Of a DNA stretch of 64,000 bases, positions 27,001 through 39,000 are shown piece by piece. How positions within the stretch are numbered: the stretch's first letter is position 1; the number at the start of each line of letters is the position of its first letter. The DNA lies in the NCBI GenBank assembly GCA_024195265.1, contig JAJLRJ010000013.1:6788762-6852761 (forward strand), written 5' to 3'. Origin of the DNA: Dendrophyllia cribrosa. Lineage: Eukaryota; Cnidaria; Anthozoa; Scleractinia; Dendrophylliidae. Made by a program: the position numbers and the translations under genes. The notes beneath the pieces were generated by a model that did no database searches, had not been told where the DNA came from, and saw nothing but the letters and a program-made list of their open reading frames with translations.

Positions 27001-30000
27001 CCTCCTTCCTTTCCTTCCTCCCTTCCTTCCTTCCTCCCTTCCTTCCTCCCTCCCTGCTTTCTCCCTTCCTCCCTCCCTTCCTCCCTCCCACCCTTCCTCC
27101 CTCCCTTCCTCCCTCCCTTCCTCCTTCCTTTCCTTCCTCCCTTCCTTCCCTTCCTTCCTTCCTCCCTTCCTTCCTTCCTCCCTGCTTCCTCCCTCCCTGC
27201 TTTCTCCCTTCCTCCCTTCCTTTCCTTCCTCCCTTCCTTCCTTCCTTCCCCCTGCTTTCTCCCAGTATCATGTAGTTTATTGTAATTCTCTATTTTCCAA
27301 TCCTTAATGATACCCTTTGTTTGCCTGCCAAATTCTGCTTAAACTATTGTTTTGAATTAATGCTCTTGGGAATGTGCAGTCCACCCAAGAGCATTTGAAA
27401 ACAATAGTCTATGCAAAATTTGGGGGGTAAACAAAGTGTATTATGGGGTATTGGAAAATAGAGAATACCATCTTCTCTCATCACAAAATGCCTTCGTCTT
27501 TTTCAGATCATCTCATAATCACCTAGACTATGAACAGGCAACTCTGGTTACAAGATACCTTGCTTCCTCAAGATCATTTTCAAAGAGCTTTGATGCCTAC
27601 TTGAGCCAGGTACAATGTTGTAACAGAAACAATAGCCAAATAGTGATAACTTGTGGACCAGCGCTGTGCTCTAGCAGTACCTAGGTGACACAGGCAACCA
27701 ACTTTTGTCTTCAGGGGGACGAGAAAAACTGACTTTTGCACATAACTTAACCCTTTACTAAGAGAGTCAATTTTATGAAGACATGTACATGCAGTGTTAT
27801 TCTAAATTCTTAGTCCGTGGAGGAAATCCTATGGTGTTACCATTAAAATGAAACCTCTTCGGCATTACTTTTGCATGGTACCATTTGTTTTTTAATATTT
27901 TACAAAATGAAATTAGGATTTTTCTTGAATTTTGTTTTTTGGCACTCTTAAGAGTTAAAGGGTTAACTGCTGGGCACCCTAAATTTTATAGTTGGACTTC
28001 CTTTGGGTTCCCTATAATAACTCTTAAAGCACAGCCTTGTAAAGTCTTTGTCTAATGGCAAAGTCTCTTTACCCTTTCAATCTCAGAGCTGTCACTTTTT
28101 TTTTTAAATTGGCGTGGAAGGGAGTGGGGAAGGGGGCCAAACCAAAAATCCTTCTGAGAGAGTGGTATGGATATTTTCTGGAACAGGCAATAGTTGAATA
28201 ATTTTATTTCATATCAATAGAATTCCAATGTTTTTTTGCTGTTATTTCACAGATCCTCAGAGTACTTAATGAAAGTGCTGTTGCCATTAGAACCAAAGCA
28301 ATGAAGTCTCTCTCTGCTGTCATCTCTGCTGATCCATCTATTCTCTCTAGAGTGAGTAAAGCTGTGACTAGTCCTACAATCCAGCTAGCTATCTCATGAG
28401 TGATTCTCTCAGACAAGGGCTGTTATTAGTAGCCGGCAACTGACAATTATGGTCGATAACTACAGGGAAGATGACATGCTACTCAAAGTTTGAAAATGAC
28501 TAAAAGACGAAAAGCATGGAATAATTTCTTTATTTTATGACCGGCTACATCTGTACTTTCCTTGTGGAGCCAGCTTCTTCAAAGCTTAATGACAATGCCC
28601 TGCAAACTGAACCCCACCTGAAGCCGTTGTCCAGAGTCCTTTACATTAGCAATAGCTGACTCACCTGCATGACCTCCCTCTCTTATCTTCTTGTTATCTG
28701 TACTTGATAATAGAATGATTATTATGAACAGGAAACAAATGAACAGCCAAACCTCTGCTTTTGGACACCTTGTAAGCAGGCACTGAGTTGTTGTCCTAGC
28801 CACACACTAGTCAAGAACGATTTTCAATTGAGTGTTGAAAGTTGCTTTGGTTTTGCATTGCTACACTTTGTGATTGACTAAAAAAAGTCTTGTGCCAGTT
28901 TATCAACCAATTGTGACTTGTCACATGCATTTTCCTGTGCGTAGTGCCAGCTAGATGTACAATGTATTTGCTTTGAGTTCTGATTGGTTCATTGGATTGA
29001 CTGTGTCTGTTGTATTACTTGTGGCGAAGCCGATGAGTTATAAATTTGTCTGTGACTTTTCTTTTTTTGTGTGTGTCACAAAGTGCATGCAAATTTTTGC
29101 AGGCATATTTTTATTTTAAATTTAACTGCTCCCTCATGATCTTGCTCTTGCCATTTCAGTTAGCGATCATGGTTTTAAGTGTCGGCTACTGAATGTAGTG
29201 TAGTTTAGACATAATTTTGAGCTTATGTTTCTCCTTAAAAGCACTGAAAACACTCGGGAATCAATACTGCAATGCGTTAAGACACCACAAGTTGAAGCTG
29301 TGTAAAGCTTCTTGTTAATCAGAGTAATTACTTTGGTTTTGGTTTTACAACATTCACTGAAAACGGCTCTATGGGACATAAAGACTGCATTTGTAGTACA
29401 CTTGCACTCTGTTGTATTTATTGTTGTTTTTAAATCACACAAAACATTACACAATATACACAGTCGTTAGATGCAGCCAAATCTAATGCTTGTAGAGCAT
29501 TTGCTTACCTTTTGAATTTATATTTATTTTCAGGATGATATGCAAAAAGGGGTTCATGCTAAATTTGTGGATATGTCAACCAGTGTGAGAGAAGCAGCAG
29601 TTGAGCTCATTGGACGCTTTGTTCTCAATAAACCAGAGCTTATTCTTCAATACTACGACATGATCATTGAAAGGATACTTGTAAGTATCGCTACATGTAC
29701 CTAAAAATGCACTTGTTTACAGACTCATAAGTTATAACCACCTTGTTGTTCAGCACAGTAAACAGCACCACAGGAAAGTACTTCTCAAAGCTTTAATTTG
29801 AATGCCAGTACACACTTTTACTATTTCATCCCCAAACTCAAATGTTAAAACAACATTTACTAGGGCTCGAAATTAAAAAAATCGTGAAGTCGCCTTTTGG
29901 CAACTAACTGGAAAAAATAGTCACCACATGCAAATTTGTAGTTGCCAGTTTTTAAAATCAAATTTGGGCTATTATAAGTTCAAAAGTGTTTAGAATCATC

Positions 30001-33000
30001 CGACACAAGGAAGTTATACTTTCCAATAAAAAAAAATTACTCCATACATGAAAATACAAAATGAGAAATCTATAAACAGACTTCTGCAGAACAGTCTTAG
30101 CACAAGTGTTAAAACAGTAGAGAAATCTGGTAGCCACTGGTCGCCAAAGTGCGATTTTTAGTCTCCAATGAGGAAATGTTAGTCGCATTGGTGACCGTAT
30201 CTGTCGGTTTTGATTGACTGTTTTACACTGTTTTTAGGACACTGGCATAAGTGTACGGAAAAGAGTGATCAAAATTCTCAGAGACATTTGCATCAGCCAT
30301 CCAGATTTTCCAAAGACCACAGAAATATGTGTCAAGATGCTTAGAAGAATCTGTGATGAAGAGGGCATCAAGGTAAAAACAATACTAAGAAGGTTTATAA
30401 CAATAAAATAATTGGATTTTGAAGGCCTCGTTTCTAAAAAGTTCAAAATTTTAGCTTCCCTGTTTTTGGGAGGAATTGCTTTTTGGACTATTGCTGGTTT
30501 AAATCACAGTCCATAGGCCAGCTGGCTTGTAATCCTGCGTGGCTTGTAATTTTACAGCAATAAGTAATATAACTATATAGTGTAAGATTGTAGGTCCTTT
30601 AATATTTGTGGCTAGGTCGCATATCAAGACCATTATTAACACCATCTTCAACTTCACCTATCTCTCTCATGCCTAGTGGCACATAAGTCCTCTGCAGAGC
30701 ATCTCCATCTTTCCCTATCAGCTGCTGCATCCCGCACCTCGTTCCGTTATTATGATTCCTGCGCAGGTTTACGTCAGGTTTGGTTCATGCTGTTGACTTT
30801 TTCTTTCAGGAACTGGTTACCAAAGTATTTCAACAGATGTGGTTTTCCCCTCCAAAGGGTGATGAAAACTCAGAAGTTTATGTCAAACGTGTTGTTCACA
30901 TGACTGATGTTGTAAGTACATGTAGTTAATTCCTCAATTGATCAGTGTATTCTTAAATTCTTGTAATAATGCTGTACACTATATTAACATCTTGAACTTC
31001 TTCCTTCCAGGTTGCAGCATGCGGTGAAAGTGGAGATTGGTTTGAACAGCTCCTTGAAAATGTAAGCTATTACCTTAAATAACATAATTCCAAGCAGATC
31101 AGCGTTACTCCAAGGCAATTTCTATTTAGTGGTAATATTTACTTTTCTTTAAAAAGCTTCTTCATAATGAGGAAGACTCCATTTCCAGAGCTTCAGAAGT
31201 AGCCTGCGGACAAATAGTCAATTGTTTGGTGGAGAATGTTCTGAGTTTGGAGGAGAAGGCAGTTGGTAAGTTATGACTTTTTTGTCACTCAAGTACTGAT
31301 AATACAGTGCGACTCCTGTTAAAACAGCCATCAATGGGGTATAAAAATGCAGTTGGATTGTTTAAATTGATGAAATAAATAAAGAGAAAACTGCTTTATT
31401 CATGTTTCGTTACTTCAACAAAATGCTGCCAATGACTTTTGACAAGTTTTTTACCCTTAATAGGGATTTGCACAGCCACAATACCAGATCTTCAACAAAG
31501 ATTCATGTAGATTTCGTACGAACAAACTATAACAAACATTCAATAAAATATAGAGGAAGTCAGATCTGGAATAACCTTCCACCAGATATAAAAATGTCTA
31601 AGTCAATATATCTCTTTAAGAAAAAAATCAAAAACTATCTTCTCTGTAAATAATCTTCTTGGTAGAAATGTATTTAGCAAACACTAAAATATATTCATAT
31701 GTATTGAAATATGATTTAGGTAATGAATAGTTAACTAATAGCCATGTTATTGTAAAGTAGGTAAAAACACGATGTAACAGGGGCTCTCCTTGTAAGCCCA
31801 GTAGGGTTTGTTGAGAGCTCCTGCTCCCTTATCATAACTATGAATTGTACTACTGTAACATTAATCATGGGACAAATAAACTTGACTCATCATTATCTTG
31901 ACTCATAATTGCAGTCAGATTAACAGGGTGGATGGATCAACAAGGTTTTTCAGATATGAAAATGACTAAACAGGTGCTTTTCTTGCCTCCAAAAAGTGAT
32001 TGTACATGTAATATAGCAGCTTTCAATTAAGTGTCAAAAGTAATTTTGCTATGCTTTGCGATTTCCTAAAAAGTCTTGCACCACTTTCTTAACCAATCAG
32101 AAGTAAAACCAAAACCAATCATGACTTACTCACATGCATTTTCCCGCGCTTGGCGCAGCTACATGTATTTGCATCAATTTCTGATTGGTTCATTGGATTG
32201 TCTGTGCTTGTTATGATTGGTTCATTGGATTGTCTGTGCTTGTTATGATTGGCCAGAATGATAACTTTGGTTTTGGTTTTACAGCACTCAATTAATGGGG
32301 CATTGTCTCGCAGATTTTGCTGTGTTTTGGTCAAAATACACTAAATATATGACAAAGTACCTTTGCTCAAACATAAAATTGCTTTTAGAACACCAAGAAG
32401 ATAATATCAAGTGATTTCTTCAAAAAAGAACAAACCATAATACGTTTTTCTGTGATTTTTCATTTTTCCATTTCCATCCTGGCCATCCGCAGCCAAAGAT
32501 AACAGATACTAGTTTCTGTGCACTAGTAGAGTATTTGTTAACACAACTGGACCATTATTTTAAGGTTTCCATTGAAACAAATATGTTTTTTTTGGCTTTT
32601 CAAAGTGATACTAAATATAGGTGACAGTGTCCCTTTAAAAACTGCTCTTATAAGGTGGTTGTAACTATAAGACAGAGGTCTACTGTATGTGTTATTCATA
32701 ATGGTAATTGAACTGAGTGGAGTGCAATTTGGTCTGAAATCATACACGTGACATCCATTTTGAAATCGCACAATTTAATTGCCCAAATACAGGATTTTAG
32801 TCAGTACCAATATTGATGTGACTTATAGATGTGATTTAGAGCAAAAAATAGTGCGATTCGGGAATAAATCACACTGCTGAGAAAAAGATGTGATTTAGAG
32901 CAAAAAATAGTGCGATTCGGGAATAAATAACACTGCTGAGAGCCAATCAGACTGCAAGGATCACCAGTGATTTCAAAATGGATGTAATAAATGGGAAATT

Positions 33001-36000
33001 CAACTCGACAATGGACAAACATCCATAGAGGGAAGTTAGAGTAAATATAGGACACAGTAACAACTCAGTTGTAGCATACTCCTTGTTTTTTCATGCCACT
33101 GGCAATGCGCAGCAGGCTGATAAACTTCTGAGCTTGTAAAATAATATTAATAGACCTTAATTCTCTTTAATGATGTTTTCACAGCTCAGTCTGAAGGAAA
33201 GGGTTCAAGCAGCCAGAGACTAGTGTCCAGCTTGTCAACATTGTACCTGATAAGCAAGATTAAGCCTCAGCTGTTGGTGAAACATGCAACAACTTTACAG
33301 CCCTACCTCAGCACCAAGTGTAGTGTAAGTAGAAAGACTGCCCAAGATAACTGAACAAAATCCAATTCAATTTGCCAAGTGTTAAGACAAAATACAGCAA
33401 CATAAAAAGATCTTTTTAACAGCTTACACTTTGAGATTTTATCCTTCTATTCCAAAGTTAGAATAACCTGCATACTAAACAGCCTTACAGCCTAAACAGC
33501 AGAGGGTGTGGCTCAAAAGCTTTCTTTATGAAGGTGCAGAGTTGGATCCATGTAAAAATGGTTCGAATCTACGACTCATGAAGTAACTCTGGTATTGAAA
33601 AGAATGCAAAGGAGGTAAAAATGCAGTCTATGAAAACTCGACATGGTTGTGGTGATGGAGGTGGAAACAATAGAATTGCCATGGTGGTACAGTAAAACCC
33701 ATGTATAAGAACCTAAAATTTAAGAACCTGTTAGGCTAACATTTTCATTTCAAACCCCCTTTTCATAAGAACCTGTTAAGCCTAAAATTTATAATAGGTT
33801 CTTATTTCACAAAAATGAAGGCACAAATGAAAATACAGAAAAAAAATTTAGTCTAGGTTTAAGTCAGTAAGATTCAAAGAACGAACTAAAATGAAAACCA
33901 TATCATGTCTGCGCCAATTACACAATGCAATTGTATTAAGAATACAGTTCCATGTGTCTCTCTCATTTTGGAAGTCACAGCTTTCGAAGCACATTGAAAT
34001 TTTCTTGCGTCTATGTCATGCATCAATGCTTTCCATATCACATATGCCCTGTAGTAGGCCCCTATCAAATTAAGAACCTATTTAAGAACCTAAGTAGCCT
34101 AAAATCCCACTAAATACCATTTCTATAAGAACCTATTTAGGCTAAGTTGGAAAAATCTAGGTTCTTATACGTGGGTTTTTACTGTAGTAGGGTGGTAGAG
34201 GAAACAGTAGAGTTGGGGTGTTGTTGATGGTAGATGTTAAATGTTGGGCTGATGTTCATAATTATTCTGTTACAAAAGGTCATGTAGGAAAATGTTGATT
34301 TTTACCTTTGCAGATTTGTGCTTACTCACTTATTAAATTGAATGACTGTTGCCTTGTAGACCCAAGGAGATTACCTGGTGATCCACAATGTTGCACGGAT
34401 TTTGGAGCTAGTGGTACCTCTTATGGAGCATCCCAGTGAAACATTCCTGGCCAGCTTAGAGGAGGACTTGATGAGACTAACTGTTAAGCATGGACAGACG
34501 GTAGGAGCTCGATAAATGGTGTTTAACTCGCTCTAAGACAGACACTGGGAACCAGAACCAGTTGTTCTTCTAAGAGAGATGCCTGTCTTATAGAGTTAAA
34601 TACCGCATTTCTACTGCACTTCACTCACTGTTCTGTAATTGTTACAATAAAGTGAGTGACTGAAGTGTGGTTGAGAACGGCTTTAGTGGCTGTCTTAGAA
34701 GGGTGTCCATTCAATGATAGTTGACTGGATTTCCATAGGAGACATTTAAAAAGTTGGCATTCTTGCTGTTGCTTAATCTGGGTTTCACTTAATACATGTT
34801 TCACTGTACATAGTGTTATTTAACTCCGAGTCTTTTCATTTTCAGGTTGTTCAAAGCTGCATAAGCTGTTTAGGTGCTGTGGTAAATAAAGTCACCCATA
34901 ATATCAGGCTTGTGAAGGACTATTTCCAAAAATACCATGGTAAGCCAGTGTTGATGAGCTGAACCTCCAGATATTGTAGTGAAATATTGACTATGTAGAA
35001 CTGTCTTTATCTGTGTCCTCCTCTTTCGCAGTGGCATATCCAGACTCTATGGCGGGGGGCAGTGAAAAAGTTAAATACAGGCAAACAAGTGGAATTCCAC
35101 TGGGACGAGCCTACCATGTCTGCCTTACAGGGGTGTCCGCTTTGAGAGAGTTGACTATAAATTATTTAACCTTCTGCACTCTTTTGATCACCAGGTTATC
35201 TGGCAAAGGCCAAAGCAGACCTCTGTAAGAGTCCTGGCAAAGGCCAGATCAACAGACCAACTTTACTGCGATCATTGTTTACCCTTGGACTGCTTTGTAA
35301 GCAGTTTGATTTTGACAGTGACGTTAAGCCCAAAAATGAGGTAAGTACCTTACAGTCAAACTGCATCGGACTTACTTAGAAGCTCGATAAGTCTTGAATG
35401 TTGGTTGTGAATCAAAGGCTTCTTTGAGCCAACTCGTGAATATGAAACGCTCTAAATAAAAGATTCTGCACACTTTCAGACCGGTTCTGCTCCACCGACC
35501 CCCACCCCCTGCGTCCAACTCCCCACTCTCCCCTCCCTCCAATGCCCTCCCTCACAACTCTACCTGACAATATTTTGAAATGCTTTGCCAACCTTAGTGA
35601 AATGAAAATCGTTATGGGCCTTTATTTTTCCCATTGTTTGGAGCATCTTGTATGTTGCTCGAGTTTACTGACCAAAATTCGTGAAGCAATTAATTCCTTC
35701 CAAAGGAAAATCATCATTGGATTAAGCTGCATTGTAATAATAATGCACTATTTCTAGAAATGCTTGTGAACAGAGTTGAAGGTGAATGCTTTGACTGGCG
35801 CTGATCATTGATGTGTTGACTTTCTCCCTTAAGCAGGGTTCCACTAAGGACAGGGTGTTTGCTGTGTATATCTACTTTACAAAGCATTCAGATGAGGAAG
35901 TCTGTCAGAAGGCTATTACTGGACTAGGTGAGTGCCTTCACACGGATGGGGTGGGGTGGGTTCAAGATTTTTGTTTTGTGGGGGAGGTTTTTTGTTGTTG

Positions 36001-39000
36001 CGTATACCTACATTAACTTTACAAAGCACATCTGGCAAATTCACCCCAAGGTGTGATCATAAGATCACGGGTGGTGGGAGAGGTTTTTTTGCTGATTCTT
36101 TAGTGTACTAAACGTTACTAGTTGAGTAACCTGTTGCTTTGATCTATCTGTCCCTAGCACTCATAGTGGTCAAGTATCCACACAAAAGTTGGTAACTGTT
36201 AACCAGTTTTGTTGGTCATAATAGACCCCGCATTCCACTGCAGTGAGCACACACAATGAAACGAGGTCGAGGCTTGGGTGGACAATTTCATACAAATCAC
36301 TGTATTTTGTCTACCCCAGCCTCGATTTCGTGCCTTTGTTCACAGGAATGCGGGAAAGGTCTATTGTGTGCTGTTTCAAGGCATCAGAATCTGTGACACT
36401 TACCTTTTGTATTTGACTGCTCAGCACCCCTAACTGCTTGTAGGATCAAAAGTGGATAACATATCAAATATGAAATATTCTGTATCAAAGTGAAGCTGAC
36501 CATGCATTTTTATCTCAGGTTTCCTCTGTATGAGGTATGGTGAACTGCTTCTGAAGGGAGAAGCCAAGGATCTTTACCAAGGAATCTTATCACAACCAAA
36601 CCAGCCTTTGAAGCTCAAACTTCAGGTTAGTATTTACCTATTGTATCGTGTTCAAAGAAAGTGTGACCACAAAAACCATGGTATAGGACGTTACTTTTTC
36701 ACTTCCACGTTTGAAACTGGAAAAAGATCTCAAATTTCATGTTGTAAAATTGTGAGAGGCAAATGTACCTTGTTTGCATTTTCGCGAGGTTTTTGTGAGC
36801 TAACCTTGCACAGCGTAATAAAACAGCAGCACAGAAAATTCTGATCAGTAGCTTTCATTTAAATGGTAACACTTTAGGACTTCTTCCAGTCTCAAAAGTT
36901 AGAACCACCTTGTACAGCATAATAAACAGCATCACTGACACAGGAAAGTACTGCTCAATAGTTTACATTTGAAAATTGTAATGTTGAACATTAAGGATTT
37001 TATCACTGATTCAAAAATTGTAATCACCTTGGACTGCATCATATACAGCACCACAGGAAAATACTGCTCAGTAGCTTTCATTTATAATTTTTACATATGT
37101 GGTTTTCATCCAAATATTTGTGGTGAAATCTTGCTGCCCGTTCAAAAGTTATTAAAAGACCCCACTTTATTTAAGTGTCAAAGGTAGTTAGCACGAGAGT
37201 ACTAATTGAGGACACTTTCCAGTTCTAATTGGGATTTGGAAGTGTTGGTTTTTGAGGAGAGGGGAAACCGGAGTACCCGGAGAAAAACCTCTCGGAGCAA
37301 GGAGAGAACCAACAACAAACTCAACCCACATATGGCGCCGAGGCCGGGAATCGAACCCGGGCCACATTGGTGGGAGGCGAGCGCTCTCACCCCTGCGCCA
37401 CCCCTGCTCATTTAGCAGGCACCCTCAGATAGCTGGGCTGTGGTTAAAATTGGCTGGTGTACAAGATCTTGGAGATCATCTTTAAAGCACTTGATTTTGA
37501 CACATTTGTGCCTACTATTGTTAGGTTTTAAAGAACTTGCAGACGCATCTCTTAGAAGAGGAAAAAAGACTGCACGTCCAAGATCATCACAGTAAGAGAA
37601 GCTTTTATACCTAAATTGTGTGACTTTCTAAACAGGCCCACATCACTTTCTTAAAACTGCTGTGTATTGTACAATAATCTGATGCCCTTATTTGTTACCT
37701 ACTTTCTTCAGGACACAGGAAAACAGAAAAAGAAAAGGAAAACCAAAACCTTAAAGAACTAGGAGACACTCAGTCTGGGTATGTTTAATCCAAGTCCAAC
37801 CATCCATCCATTTCTTTGTCCGTCCGTTCGTTCGTTTGTTTGTTCATACGTTCATTCATTTGCCTGTTGTTGTTCTTGTTGTTGTTGCCCATTCGTTGTT
37901 TCGTGCGTTGTGTTTTCGTTCCTTGTTTATTTGTTTCTTGTTCATTCATTTATTGGTTTGTTTATTTGTTTGATTTCCCATTCTTTTGCTGATTGGTTTG
38001 TTCATTTCTTTGCACATTCGGAATGTGTAAAGATATGAAATGCATTGTTTTCAAATTATTTTGTTTCTTGTTCATTCTTTTATTTCTTTGCGCGTTCATT
38101 GTTCGTTGTTTCTTCGTTCTTTTGTTCCTCTACTGTTCGTTTTTTGTTTGTTCTCCATACGTTCACTCAATTATGAGTGTGTATGTTCTCTCTTTTCTTC
38201 TATTCGTTCATTCATCTGTTTATCTATCTACTAACAGTACCACAAGTGCAGTGATGCAGGTGTATCTCAAAAGTGTGCTGGAAAGCTTCCTACACCCACA
38301 GCCTTCTGTACGTATGGCTTCCCTTCACGTTGTCAATTTGATTTTGAGACAAGGCCTTGTTCACCCTGTTCAGGTACGTAGTCTTACTGACCTTCCCAGG
38401 TCTGTAAATGAGTACCAGCAAAGAGATGAAATGAGATGCACAAGCATCCCATCCAGGTGGAGGAGCAGTGCTTCTAGTTGCTTCATGTTAAGGAAACTGG
38501 CGCTAAACCCCAGCCTGATCAATTCTTTTGTTTGCTCACTTATGTTTACCATTCGTTGATCGGAGATATTGGCAGACAGAACTCCGGGGGGGGGGGTTGG
38601 TACTCTTAAATATAAGCTATATGAAATGTGCCGCTGTGAAGGGTATGGTTTTTAAAGGAGAACTGAAGGCTACAAGCCATATTTTTTTTACCCACTGATT
38701 ATTATAGATACAACTATGATTTCGGGTAAATGATAAAAAAACTCGAGTATTTCAACATGAAAACGGCAGAAAACTGACGGAATTCGTCAAAATTGAACGC
38801 CCGCCATTTTGTAAGCAATTACTTCCGGTTACTTCCAAAAAAGGAATTCCGGTCGCCATGTTGTGACGTCATTGCGCTCTTATGTTGTGGATGCGTTTCT
38901 ATTGAAGTCTTGCTCCTAAATGTTTATAGTGGTAAGCTTATTTCCAGAAAAGAGACATAGAAGTTTGTTTGACGAAAGAAGTGTTTTAATAGCGATGGCT

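Noticed and set aside
26304..27285. Two long overlapping Pro/Ser/Leu frames (over 300 codons) and Gly/Arg/Glu/Lys frames on the other strand
   Set aside because: They are translations of the polypyrimidine repeat in all frames and begin inside NIPBL exon 16; there is no independent gene evidence.
37330..37405. tRNA gene on the minus strand
   Set aside because: A and B boxes are good, but the acceptor stem does not pair and the sequence runs into a SINE body; it is a SINE head.
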